64,000 bases of DNA from Prorocentrum cordatum. Its lineage: Eukaryota; Sar; Dinophyceae; Prorocentrales; Prorocentraceae. Numbering within the stretch: position 1 is the first letter of the stretch; each line of letters begins with the position of its first letter. The stretch spans positions 1,078,186 to 1,142,185 of the forward strand of contig CAUYUJ010014171.1 of the NCBI GenBank assembly GCA_963575745.1, in the 5' to 3' direction. The notes under the pieces are model-generated. The model saw nothing but the letters and a program-made list of their open reading frames with translations, searched no databases and was not told the origin of the DNA. Below, in pieces: positions 41,164-52,805 of this stretch. The position numbers and the translations under genes were made by a program.

Positions 41164-44100
41164 ATTATCCCGGCAAAGCAACCTAACAGCGATGTGTAGG
41201 AGCATATCTGGAAGCATTCCCCTTAAGATTCAAATGAGAATCCAGTTGTAGAATTGTGCTGTTCTCGCAGTCGTAGTCGCATTCGCGATGACAGTCGCAG
41301 TGGCAACGGCAGTCACAGACACAGCCTCAGCCTCAGCCTGCCTCAGCCTCAGCCTCAGCCTGCCTCAGCCTCAGCCTGCCTCAGCCTCAGCCTCAGCCTG
41401 CTTCAGCCTCAGCCTCAGTCTGCCTTCAGCCTCGGCGTCAGCCTCAGACTGCCTCAGCCTCAGCCTGCATCAGCCTCAGCCTCAGCCTCAGCCTGCCTCA
41501 GCATCAGCCTGCCTCAGCCTCAGCCTCAGCCTGCCTCAGCATTCAAAATGTGGCCTGGGAATGGAATTCTGGGAACTCGAAGAACACGAAGTGGCCTACA
41601 GTTGGCTCCGGGCATTCAAATTCATGCCCAGGAATGGAGTTCTGGGAACTCGAAGACCACGAAGTGGCCTACAGTTGGCTCCGGGCATCCAAAATCTGGC
41701 CCGGGAATGGAGTTCTGGGAACTCGAAGACCACGAAGTGGCCTACAGTTGGCTCCGGGCATTCAAAATGTGGCCCGGGAATGGAGTTCTGGGAACTCGAA
41801 GACCACGAAGTGGCCTACAGTTGGCTCCGGGCATTCAAAATGTGGCCCGGGAATGGAGTTCTGGGAACTCGAAGAGCACGAAGTGGCCTACAGTTGGCTC
41901 CGGGCATTCAAAATGTGGCCCGGGAATGGAGTTCTGGGAGAAGAGCACGAAGTGTGTGACTGTTGCATCCGGTTATTCAGAATGTGGCCTGGGAATGGGT
42001 TCTGTCGACGAGCACGAAGTGTGTGACTGTTGGTGAAAAACGAGCCCGGCACAGGCCCGGCCGGCAACTCCCAACGCCTGCCCGGACCCCCCTGTGGAGT
42101 GATCTGTGAGCTCTTTTGAGTCAATTATCCCGGCAAAGCAACCTAACAGCGATGTGTAGGAGCATATCTGGAAGCATTCCCCTTAAGATTCAAATGAGAA
42201 TCCAGTTGTAGAATTGTGCTGTTCTCGCAGTCGTAGTCGCATTCGCGATGACAGTCGCAGTGGCAACGGCAGAAACAGACACAGCCTCAGCCTCAGCCTG
42301 CCTCAGCCTCAGCCTCAGCCTGCCTCAGCCTCAGCCTCAGCCTGCTTCAGCCTCAGCCTCAGTCTGCCTTCAGCCTCGGCGTCAGCCTCAGGCTGCCTCA
42401 GCCTCAGCCTGCATCAGCCTCAGCCTCAGCCTCAGCCTGCCTCAGCATCAGCCTGCCTCAGCCTCAGCCTCAGCCTGCCTCAGCATTCAAAATGTGGCCC
42501 GGGAATGTAGTTCTGGGAACTCGAAGAACACGAAGTGGCCTACAGTTGGCTCCGGGCATTCAAATTCATGCCCAAGAATGGAGTTCTGGGAACTCGATTA
42601 TCCCGGCAAAGCAACCTAACAGCGATGTGTAGGAGCATATCTGGAAGCATTCCCCTTAAGATTCAGATGAGAATCCAGTTGTAGAATTGTGCTGTTCTCG
42701 CAGTCGTAGTCGCATTCGCGATGACAGTCGCAGTGGCAACGGCAGTCACAGACACAGCCTCAGCCTCAGCCTGCCTCAGCCTCAGCCTCAGCCTGCCTCA
42801 GCCTCAGCCTGCCTCAGCCTCAGCCTCAGCCTGCTTCAGCCTCAGCCTCAGTCTGCCTTCAGCCTCGGCCTCAGCCTCAGCTGCCTCAGCCTCAGCCTGC
42901 ATCAGCCTCAGCCTCAGCCTCAGCCTGCCTCAGCATCAGCCTGCCTCAGCCTCAGCCTCAGCCTGCCTCAGCATTCAAAATGTGGCCCGGGAATGTAGTT
43001 CTGGGAACTCGAAGAACACGAAGTGGCCTACAGTTGGCTCCGGGCATTCAAATTCATGCCCAGGAATGGAGTTCTGGGAACTCGAAGACCACGAAGTGGC
43101 CTACAGTTGGCTCCGGGCATTCAAAATCATGCCCAGGAATGGAGTTCTGGGAACTCGAAGACCACGAAGTGGCCTACAGTTGGCTCCGGGCATCCAAAAT
43201 CTGGCCCGGGAATGGAGTTCTGGGAACTCGAAGACCACGAAGTGGCCTACAGTTGGCTCCGGGCATTCAAAATGTGGCCCGGGAATGGAGTTCTGGGAAC
43301 TCGAAGACCACGAAGTGGCCTACAGTTGGCTCCGGGCATCCAAAATGTGGCCCGGGAATGGAGTTCTGGGAACTCGAAGAGCACGAAGTGGCCTACAGTT
43401 GGCTCCGGGCATTCAAAATGTGGCCCGGGAATGGAGTTCTGGGAAGTCGAAGAGCACGAAGTGGCCTACAGTTGGCTCCGGGCATCCAAAATGTGGCCCG
43501 GGAATGGAGTTCTGGGAATCGAAGAGCACGAAGTGGCCTACAGTTGGCTCCGGGCTCCAAAATGTGGCCCGGGAATGGAGTTCTGGGAACTCGAAGAGCA
43601 CGAAGTGTGTGACTGTTGCATCCGGCCCTCCAGAATGTGGCCCGGGAATGGCGTTCTGGGATCTCGAAGAGCACGAAGTGTGTGACTGTTGCATCCGGGT
43701 ATTCAGAATGTGGCCTGGGAATGGAGTTCTGGGAAGTCGAAGAGCACGAAGTGTGTGACTGTTGGTGAAAAACGAGCCCGGCACCTGCCGCCCGGCAACT
43801 CCCAACACCTGCCCGGACCCCCCTGTGGAGTGATCTGCTGCTCTCTTTTGATCCCACTAGAAACCTATCAGTCTTCGCTGTTAGGTAATTATCCCGGCAA
43901 AGCAACCTAACAGCGATGTGTAGAAGCATATCTGAAAGCATTCCCCTTAAGATTCAGATGAAAATCCAGTTGTCGAATTCTGCTGTTCTCGCAGTCGTAG
44001 TCGCATTCGCGATGACAGTCGCAGCGGCAACGGCAGTCGCAGTCACAGCCTCAGCCTCAGCCTGCCTCCTCCTCCTCCTCCTCTTTCTCCTGCTCCTCCT

Positions 44101-46056
44101 CCTCCTCCTCCTCCTCCTCCTCTTCCTCCTGCTCGTCCTCGTTCTCGTCCTCCTCGTCTTGCTCGTCCTCCTCCTCCTGGTGCTCTCTCCTCCTCCTCCT
44201 CCTCCTCCTCCTCCTCCTCCTCCTCCTCCTCCTGGTGGTCCTCGTTCTCCTCCTCCTGGTGCTCTCCCCCCCCCTCCTCCTCCTCGTCCTCCTCCTCCTC
44301 CTCCTCGTCCTCCTCCTCCTCCTCTCCTCCTCCTCCTCCTCCTCCTCCTCCTCCTCCTCCTCCTGGTAGTCCTCCCCCTCCCCTCCTCCTCCTCCTCCCT
44401 CCTCCTCCTCTTCCTGGTCGTCCTCGTTCTCGTCCTCCTCGTCTTGCTCGTCCTCCTCCTCCTGGTGTCCTCCTCCTCCTCCTCCTCCTCCTCCTCCTCC
44501 TCCTCCTCCTCCTGGTGGTCCTCGTTCTCCTCCTCCTGGTACTCTCCCCCCCCCTCCTCCTCCTCCTCCTCGTCCTCGTCCTCCTCCTCCTCCTCCTCCT
44601 CTTCCTCCTCCTCCTCCTCCTCCTCCTCCTCCTCCTCCTCCTCCTCCTGGTACTCCTCCTCCCCTCCTCCTCCTCCTCCTCCTCCTCCTCTTCCTGGTCG
44701 TCCTCCTCCTCCTGGTCGTCCTCCTCCTCCTGCTCGTCCTCCTCCTCCTCCTGCTCGTCCTTCTTCTCCTGCTCCTCCTGCTCCTCGTCCTGCTCCTGCT
44801 CGTCCTCGTCCTCCTGGTCTTGCTCGTCCTCCTCCTCGTCGTGCTCTTGCCCCTGCTGAAAATGTGGCCCAGGAATGGGAGTTCTGGGAAGTCGAAGAGC
44901 ACGAAGTTGCCTACAGTTGGCTACGGGCATTCAAAATGTGGCCCGGGAATGGAGTTCTGGGAACTCGAAGAGCACGAAGTGGCCTACAGTTGGCTCCGGG
45001 CATTCAAAATGTGGCCCGGGAATGGAGTTCTGGGAACTCGAAGAGCACGAAGTGGCCTACAGTTGGCTCCGGGCATCCAAAATGTGGCCCGGGAATGGAA
45101 TTCTGGGAACTCGAAGAGCACGAAGTGTGTGACTGCTGCATCCGGTTATTCTAAATGTGGCCCGGGAATGGCGTTCTGGGAACTCGAAGAGCACGAAGTG
45201 TGTGACTGTTGCATCCGGTTATTCTAAAGGTGGCCCGGGAATGGCGTTCTGGGATCTCGAAGAGCACGAAGTGTGTGACTGTTGCATCCGGGTATTCAGA
45301 ATGAGCCTGGGAATGGAGTTCTGGGAAGTCGAAGAGCACGAAGTGTGTGACTGTTGGTGAAAAACGAGCCCGGCACCTGCCGCCCGGCAACTCCCAACAC
45401 CTGCCCGGACCCCCCTGTGGAGTGATCTGCTGCTCTTTTTTGATCCCACTAGAAACCTATCAGTCTTCGCTGTTAGGTAAAAACCGACAGTTGGCTCCGG
45501 GCATCCAAAATCTGGCCCGGGAGTGGCCTACAGTTGGCTCCGGGCATTCAAAATCATGGCCCGGGAATGGAGTTCTGGGAACTCGAAGACCACGAAGTGG
45601 CCTACAGTTGGCTCCGGGCATCCAAAATGTGGCCCGGGAATGGAGTTCTGGGAACTCGAAGAGCACGAAGTGGCCTACAGTTGGCTCCGGGCATTCAAAA
45701 TGTGGCCCGGGAATGGAGTTCTGGGAACTCGAAGACCACGAAGTGGCCTACAGTTGGCTCCGGGCATTCAAAATGTGGCCCGGGAATGGAGTTCTGGGAA
45801 GTCGAAGAGCACCAAGTGTGTGACTGTTGCATCCGGTTATTCAGAATGTGGCCTGGGAATGGGGTTCTGAAAGGTCGACGAGCACGAAGTGTGTGACTGT
45901 TGGTGAAAAACGAGCCCGGCACAGGCCCGGCCGGCAACTCCCAACGCCTGCCCGGACCCCCCTGTGGAGTGATTTGTGAGCTCTTTTGAGTCAACTAGAA
46001 ACCTATCAGTCTTCGCTGTTAGGTAACTAGAAACCTATCAGTCTACGCTGTTAGGT
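41164..46056 (+). repeat. Composite tandem array with 73-bp satellite B
   Basis: Four large units begin with the same leader (ATTATCCCGGCAAAGCAACC) at 41164, 42124, 42597 and 43888. Each leader is followed by a CAGCCT-rich or CTC-rich microsatellite, then by copies of a 73-bp satellite with CGGGAATGGAGTTCTGGGAA, CACGAAGTGGCCTACAG and TTGGCTCCGGGC. Three of the units end in a tail (GGTGAAAAACGAGCCCGGCA, then CCCCCCTGTGGAGTGAT). Unit 2 is truncated inside a satellite copy at 42596, where the next leader starts at once. A short palindrome (ACCTATCAG...CTGTTAGGT) lies between tail and leader and is doubled near 45995-46055. Because 73 is not divisible by three, the same peptide appears in all three frames. 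It is non-coding. Confidence 0.9.
44063..44857 (+). repeat. (CTC)n expansion of about 800 bp
   Basis: In the fourth composite unit the usual CAGCCT microsatellite is replaced by CTC/CTCGTC triplets. It includes internal duplications of CTCGTTCTCGTCCTCCTCGT near 44135 and 44430. Confidence 0.85.
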
Positions 46057-46286
46057 AAATAATCGCCGAAGTGGGGTGTTGCGTTTGAAGTTGGGTTGTT
46101 ATTGTTCCAGAAACCCCCCATCGTGTGGCGCCGTTGGGATCGTTATTTATCGTTCCAGGGGGGTGAGTTAGTGTTAGTCAGGTTTGTCATTCGTCACGGC
46201 TGAGGGAAGGTTGAGCGTTTCGCGATTTATTTCTGTTATTCAAGCTTGCTGCGACCAGGGTCCAGCGTTGCGTTGCCGGGGGTGAT

Positions 46287-46380
46287 ATCTGCGTGAGGGG
46301 TGCCAGCGCATTTCAGAAATGAAGCACATCCCATGTGTTTTTGGACCCTGACTCCGCCGATCTGCGTGAGGGGTGTAAAT
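46287..46380 (+). repeat. Isolated copies of 73-bp satellite A
   Basis: About one and a third units (ATCTGCGTGAGGGGTGCCAG, TTTTTGGACCCTGACTCCGC) follow the composite array, 6 kb from the main satellite A block. Confidence 0.8.
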
Positions 46381-46399
46381 TTTTATCCACCCCAGCAAT

Positions 46400-46990
46400 T
46401 CAGAGCACACGCTCAGGGCGTGCTAAATCTGCTCGTTTGGGCCTCCCCCCCCTCGCGCGGTCCATCGACAAGGAACAGCAAGCAGCAAGAAGCAGAACTG
46501 TAACAGTGGAAACTGGAAGCTGCAACTGGTACAGGAAACTGCGAACCTTCGCCCTACAGCCTGGTGGCCACACAAGGGGGCCGGCGGATCTTCGCCAGGA
46601 CTTTGTGGATGACCCGAAAGCCCCGCACGAGCTGGAAGACCAGAGGCACAGCCATGACGTGGTGACAGCCACACCTAAACGACGGAATGCGCCATCGCTG
46701 TGGAGATGCCTTCGGTCCACATCAGTGAAGGTCGGAAGCTTCACGATGATCGCCTCCACGAGCGCGCGGAGCGCGGCGGCCTGCACAGGGCACGCCGTCG
46801 ATGCGCCTGCCAGGGTGAGAACCATCGTGATCTTGGCCTTGCTTGCGTCCCGAGCCTGGGTCAAGGACAGGTGCATGTCTCGCCCTGCAGCTGACTGCCT
46901 CATCATCCAATCGGGTCGAGCAGCAACCACCCTGGCACGTCTGAGTGGGGAACAAAACGGACTGTCAAGTTCAGAAAGAAAGCCGTCCAT
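46400..46990 (-). CDS. Hypothetical ORF of 196 codons
   Basis: This minus-strand frame has protein-like composition in its middle (SLTQARDASKAKITMVLTLA, PVQAAALRALVEAIIVKLP), with Ala/Leu helices, and becomes Ser/Cys-rich later. I recognise no family. It lies beside repeats, and frames on the plus strand are open too, so it may be chance. Confidence 0.25.
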   Translation of the reverse strand: MDGFLSELDSPFCSPLRRARVVAARPDWMMRQSAAGRDMHLSLTQARDASKAKITMVLTLAGASTACPVQAAALRALVEAIIVKLPTFTDVDRRHLHSDGAFRRLGVAVTTSWLCLWSSSSCGAFGSSTKSWRRSAGPLVWPPGCRAKVRSFLYQLQLPVSTVTVLLLAACCSLSMDRARGGRPKRADLARPERVL

Positions 46991-47009
46991 CGAGCAAATG
47001 TCTGAGACA

Positions 47010-48090
47010 AGACGCCTCTCCTCCTCCTCCTCCTCCTCCTTTTTCTCTCGCCTTGCTTCTTCCTGCTCGTCTTCATCGGGCCCTACTCATCCTCTACCTC
47101 GAGCTCGAGCGTACCTCCTCCTCCTCCTCCTCCTCCGCCTCCTCCTCCTCCTCCGCCTCCTCCTCCTCCTCCTCAGTCTTCTGCCCGCCCCCCGCCCCCC
47201 GGCCCGCCGACGCGTCGGCTATTGGTGGGTTTCCGCCGCGTCGACGCGTCTGCGGCCCTGGCGCGGGCGTTCAGGGTCGAACGCCGCGCGTGGCCCCGCA
47301 TCCGCTGCCATCGAACGGTCTGCGGTCTGCGGTATCGGAGAGCTGCGATGGTTCGAGGTCGAGCGATTCCCGCGGTGTCGGAAGCCAGCGCAGAGTTCGT
47401 CACGGCGTGAGCCCGCCGTGCCAGTGCCAGGGTGGGCCGGAGGTCGGCGGCGCGCAGAGCGACGGCGACGCCGTCGGCGTCATTGTTTCGGAGGCTTTTG
47501 GGGGCGCCTCTGGGTGTTTCCGTCGCCACGGCCGGCCGCGGCTCGGAAAATTGGCCACAGGAGACTCTCCTGCAGACGATTCCCTGGCCCTCTCAGAGGA
47601 CCAGGGACCGGTCCTCAGCGGATTCCCCCCCGCATGCCGAGACCGATGCCCTCCCCAGTTGCTGTATGTTTGGGCTTCCTTGGAGGCCATGGTTGTCCTA
47701 GCTGGATTCGCCTCGAAATTCTGGTCAGAACGTACCCGGCTAGAGCTGTGGTATCGGTGCCTTCTGTTCCCCCAGTCAGAGCTTCCGCTCGGCGTCCACC
47801 CCACCCACGCGGCGTTCACTGAACGCCTCGGTACGGCTGCTCGGCCGGCCAACGCGTCGCGCCGCCTCTCCGAGGGAATCGGCGATGTGTGTGTGTGTGT
47901 ATTGTAGAGGCCTCCAGCCTGTGCCGCCGATCCAGGGAGCTCCGGAACGCTGTGTGCGAATTCGTCGTCCTCTTTAATATCGTGAGAGTATGATTTCGAG
48001 AGGCAGGAGGGAGGAGCAGGAGGGGGAAAGGGAGGAGGAGGAGGAGGAGGAGGAGGAGGAGGAGGAGGAGGTGAAGGAGGGTGTTGGCAG
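47010..48090. other. CTC/GGA repeats and open GC-rich DNA
   Basis: (CTC)n at about 47015-47040 and 47120-47180, a short (TG)n near 47890, and (GGA)n at about 48025-48072. The part between is open in several frames without a recognisable protein. Confidence 0.45.
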
Positions 48091-48571
48091 TCGCCTTGGG
48101 CAGTATGTGCTGAATGGAGTGATGTCTGCGTCGTGCCCGTCTGCCGAGCTTCATGGCGGGCTAGCCCCCGGACGGGTTGGCTCGTTGGTGGGTCGTTGGG
48201 CTTGGGAGCCCCGGCCCCAGCCCTGGCCCTGGCCAGGGCCCTGGGTCCGGCCCCGGCCCTTACCCCGACCGAGCTCCAGCCCCTGCCCCCGGCGCCCCGT
48301 GCCCAGCGGCACGTTGGCGGATTTCTTGTGGCAGCATGACTTTTTGCTCGTGGGGTTGCATTGGTTGTGAATGACTGGTTCGAATTTTTTGCACGTGGAC
48401 GTCCATGCTCCGTTCTAGAGCTGAGCCGTGCTAAAGAGGGGCATGTTCCCTACCTAGGCTCTGCCTAGAAGGGTTCTTACCCTCTTTGCTTAACGGGGCC
48501 GGGCAGTGGACCCCGCCCCGGGCGGTTCCCCCGGCATCCGCCCCGCGGTTCCCCCAATTACGTCCCCTTAG

Positions 48572-49258
48572 CTTAGCGTTGCTTATCTCATCTTAGCTTA
48601 TTTCATCTTAGTTTAGCTTAGCTTCATCTCAGCTCAGGTTTATCTTAGCTTAGTTTACCTTCATCCTAGTTTCGCTGAGCTTTAGCATAGCAGAGCACAG
48701 CATAAGATAGCATAGCGTAGCATAGCATAGCACAGCGCAGCATATCATAGCATAGCCCAGCATAGCATAGCATAACGCAGCATATCATAGCATAGCATAG
48801 CGCAGCACAGGACAGCACAGCATAGCACAGCGCAGCATAGCATAGCATAGCAGAGCAGAGCATAGCATAACACAGCAGCAAAGCAAAGCACAAGCAACGC
48901 AAATCAAAGCAAGGCAGAAACAAAAGCAAAGGAAAGGCAAATCAAAAGCAATGTGCGACGTATGCCGAGCTTAACTTAGCTTAGCACAGCGCAGCGCTGC
49001 ATTAGCATAGCATAGCATAGCATACCATAGCCAAGCATAGCATAACATAGCATAGCATAGCGCAGCATATCATAGCATACCATAGCATATCATAGCATAG
49101 CATAGCATAGCGCAGCTTAGCATAGCATAGCTTAGCATAGCACAGCGCAGCATGACATAGCACAGCATAACATGGCATATCATAGCGCAGCATAGCATAG
49201 CATAGCATAGCATAACATAGCATGGCATAGCGCAGCACATCATGGCATAGCATAGCAA
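48572..49258 (-). repeat. Pentanucleotide (AGCAT)n/(CTTAG)n block
   Basis: CTTAG/TTAGC-type pentamers at 48572-48690 change to AGCAT/AGCAC pentamers at 48690-48870 and again at 48990-49255. A CAAAGCAAAG stretch lies between. In the minus direction it gives repeating Met-Leu-Cys-Tyr-Ala peptides. It is not a gene. Confidence 0.85.
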
Positions 49259-49319
49259 CTAATGCTGCTTTCCTAGGGGCTCCAACTTCTAGGTAGGGTC
49301 GCACTGGGGTAATTTTGCT

Positions 49320-49480
49320 GCAGCGGGCTTGCCCTTTGAGGGGGCCTCTCGGGGGGCCTCGGGAGACGCCGAGGGGCCTCTCGGGGGCGCCTGTGGGGCA
49401 TGTTACAGGCCTGCTTGGGGTCTCGGGGCTGTCCTGGGGGGTCGGCCAGCCGCCTTCGGCTCTTGAATTCAGCTTCGGCC
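49320..49480 (+). repeat. Dispersed CTCGGGG/CTTGGGG repeat, copy
   Basis: Units GGGGCCTCTCGGGGGGCCTC and CTTGGGGTCTCGGGGCTGTC. Same family as 704-860 with more CTCGGG variants. Confidence 0.65.
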
Positions 49481-49499
49481 AGTCTGGTGCCATCTCGGG

Positions 49500-50880
49500 G
49501 TCGCCGTGGCATGGTCTTCGGCCATCCAGCCCATACGCCGTACAAGACGATGCCCCCTCCTGGGAACAAGGGCGAGAGCAACCTTGCTTTTTGTGCGGCA
49601 TCATGTTTGTTCGCCGGCTTCGTAAGGATCACGCCACGCTGCTCCTGACAAGCGGTCCAGCTTACGTGATCGCGCTCATATCTGCAGAACTGCGGTGCGG
49701 GATCATCGCGCCTCCCCTTCGTCGTCATCGATATCCTCCTTCTTCTAGGCACTCTTCATTCCCCCTTCATTCCTCCACCGCTGGAGTGTATCCACGTCCA
49801 CCGCCGCGGAGTGGAGTCCCAGGATCTCGAGGACCTCTCGAGGAGCGGTGATATGGGCATTTGCCCCCCACCCCAGCCCACCCACCCACCCACCAAGGTC
49901 TGGAGAGTATCCACATCCACCGATACCCAGGGATCCAGGGCAGGACTCCAGAAGCTGTGTCGGGCAGGCCCAGGACGAGGGTAAATCGCTCCACAGCGTT
50001 CCAGAACCCTCTCGGAGAGTTCTGGGACGCTTTGGAATGGCCGCGGCGCCTGATGCGTCCTCCAGACTCGCCAGCTCTCAGAGAATCCTGTCCACATCTG
50101 AGTTTGTCCGCCTGGCTTCTCACACCAGGAGCTGTTGATGTGGACGTCTCTCCCTGGCGGTGCGGCTCTCGCCCCGCCCTCCCCCCGATTTATCCTCACC
50201 CAGGCTTGTCCTCATACGAGCTTCGACTCAACTTCAGGAGCCGTGGATGTGGACGTCTCTCCTGGCCCGGGCTCTTCTGGTGACCCCGCCGTGCCGGCTC
50301 CGCGCTCTGCCCACGCCCGCCAGACACTCCTTGCCGCTCCGCCCCCTCCTGGCGCCAGACATCTTCGCCGGAGATGCCCCTTCGCCGGGGGCCTTCCTCG
50401 ACGGGGGCCCGCTTCGCCCGATTTTCTCTGATCGCCAGGGCCTCGAGGGAACAGGGCCTCTTGCCCCTTCCCCCCCTCCTGGCGCCGCCTGCGGGGTGGA
50501 GCTCCTCCTCCCCCTCTCCGCTCCTCGGGCTCAAGGTCAGGTTGCCCGTGCAGGTGCGGCAACGCTTTTCGCCTGAGGTCGGCTGCAGAGAAGCACCAAT
50601 TGGCTGTTTGGCTTCTTTCCTCTGCGCAGGCTTCGTCGCCCTGTAACCGGCTGTACATCCAAGGGGGCGAAGCAAATCGCGACAGAAGGTGACGGGAGGG
50701 CAGGGGTGGAGGGGATATCAGGGTAGGGGAGGGGGGGTGAATGGGGGGAGGGGGTCGAGGGGGAAGGGGGCTATGGCAAGCTAGGTGCGCTCGCGTCATA
50801 TCTGACGTCTTACCCCTCCCTCCCATCCCTTACCATGGCGTATATCTCATCTCTATCCGCACAGTCGGATGTCGAGCAGG
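49500..50880. other. No certain gene; short inverted GTGGATGTGGAC motif
   Basis: The phrase GATGTGGACGTCTCTCC occurs at about 50136 and 50244. Its complement-like partner (TATCCACRTCCACCG) occurs at about 49788 and 49910. 50700-50770 is G/A-rich. No gene is recognised. Confidence 0.4.
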
Positions 50881-50899
50881 GCAATGATCTCGAGAGGGT

Positions 50900-51410
50900 G
50901 CGCGATGCATCGTAGAGCACGGCATAGCAGGGCGTAGAAGAGCACGGCAGAGCGTGGTATGTCATAGCATGGCGTGGCGTTGCGTAGTGAAGAACTGTAT
51001 CACAAAGCATTGCAACGCAAAGGATGGCATCGCACAGCGGCACAGAACAGAACATGGCAAAGCATGGCGTTGAAGATCACAGCGTAGCATGGCAAAGCAT
51101 GGCGTGGCACTGCGTAGTCAAGCACTACATATTCTAGCATTGCATCTGAAGGCATGGCATCGCACGGCGGAACACCACATAGCATTGCATTGCACGCCGT
51201 GGCATGGCGCTGGAAATAATGACGCCAGCGCTGCAGCGGGAGCACGATTCGGAGCGAGCGGAAGCGCGGAAAAGAGGCCAACCCTGCAGCGGGAGCGCGA
51301 TTCGGAACGAGCGGAACGCGGAAATGATGCCAGCGTTGCAGTGGGAGCACGATTCGAAACGAGCGGAAGCGCGGAAATGAGGCCAGCGCCTCAGCGGGAG
51401 CAACCTTTTG
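50900..51410 (+). repeat. Decayed GCATGGC pentamer DNA and 53-bp repeats
   Basis: 50900-51215 resembles the pentanucleotide block but is more diverged (GCATGGCATC, GGCGTAGAAG). 51233-51405 has about three and a half units of 52-53 bp containing GCAGYGGGAGCRCGATTCG and GAGCGGAAGCGCGGAAA. Confidence 0.7.
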
Positions 51411-52690
51411 AAAACAAGCCAAACAAAAACCAATTCCCGGGAATCCTGTGTGAACAGCAGTACGCGGAGCGGGGCCGAACATCTTCCGGACGTCATCAGG
51501 GGAGAGAGGAGAGGAGTATTCATATTGTGTACTTGTGGAGGAGAGCAGGGTTGGGGGAATTGCAAGGGGAGGGCAGGGTCGCCACAATTGGATTTGGCTC
51601 CAGACGGTGGCAGAGGTGATGCCTGCGAAGGATCTTGGGGCTCACTTGAAGACTGATCCGCGGGACACATCGTGTGTCTCTCGAGCACGTTGCAGTTGTA
51701 CATTGTACAGAGGTCAATCTGCCAATTGGTGGTCTTCTCCAGATCGTCTGGTCCTGGATTAGTGCAGCCATGCCAGAGAAGCGAGTTGACCCATCGGACA
51801 GCGCAGCTTTTGTCAACAGCTGCTCTCTCTCTCGCTCTCTTTCTCTCTCTCTCTCCCTCTCTCTTTCTCCAGATGTAGATGTGTATATATATATATGTAT
51901 AGATATATGTGTTATTCGTGATGCCTGTTTTGTTTCTCTCTCTCTCTCTCGCTTCATATATATATGTATATCTTTACAGTGTCGAAGACCGCCTACGCTT
52001 CAAGCAGTGTGTCCAGCTGCCCCGCCGCTCAGATCCGCATCCGCGTCAGGGGGAGGCCGCGCAGGAATGTTGCAGATGGCATGGCTGCATCGTTGCCTGT
52101 CCGTTGCGGCGATGCCTGCACGCACGTGCATGCTGCTGCTCAGGGCAGAAGCAGCTGCAGGAACATGAACCTTCGGAGGTCCGCGCGGGTGTCTTGGATT
52201 ATCGCCGGGCACCCCCTGGCGGCGCCTCCAGAGCCACCCCTGGTGCGCTCCGCGCGCCAGGGAGAGGGACCCAGCGCCGATCCAATGAGAGTTAGCGCAG
52301 ACCTTTTGGAAAATGAGGTCAATTGAGTTTTCCCCCCGCCAGGTGATATAGGACGCGATCTTTCTCGATCAAAGCATAGTAGCCACCATCAATGAGCCGC
52401 TGTAGAAGCACGAGCTGCTGCAGGAACATGAGCTGCCCAGCACCACCGCAGCGTGGCACGGATGTTACGTTTCGTGCGTGGTTAGTGCGTTGTCTCTCGG
52501 AGGCGTTTTGGAGATCTTTTGAGCTCGTGGCCATCGCAGAGGGGTCTGTGGCCATCGCATGGACCTCATGGAGCTCTCTTGGTTGCTGTCGGCACCGCCG
52601 TAAAACTATTCTGGGGCGGCTCGAGTGCTGCCTAGAGGCCCTTGCTTCTGCTACATATCACCGCACACGCGCGCTTTTGGCACAGCCCAC
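51410..52690. other. No gene seen; TC and TA microsatellites inside
   Basis: (TC)n at about 51822-51870 and 51936-51952, (TA)n at about 51886-51910 and 51955-51970. The rest is mixed DNA with short open frames only. Confidence 0.5.
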
Positions 52691-52805
52691 TGGTGACCAG
52701 CACCGCTAACACATCTCATTGGCAACCGACACCAGCAACACACCTCACTGGCAACCGGCAGCGTTGACGCATCCCGCTAGCAGCCGGCGCCGCCGGCACA
52801 TTTCA
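52688..52805 (+). repeat. 29-bp repeat, about four units
   Basis: Units begin GGCAACCG or close variants near 52720, 52749 and 52778 and end in CACCTCACT-like sequence. Confidence 0.55.

Noticed and set aside
41254-45900. Several long overlapping proteins with a repeated WPTVGSGHSK-type peptide
   Set aside because: They are the 73-bp satellite read in three frames; the unit length is not a multiple of three, so the peptide hops frames.
48666-49604. Met-Leu-Cys-Tyr-Ala repeat proteins on the minus strand
   Set aside because: They are pentanucleotide repeat translations; five-base units give frame-cycling peptides.
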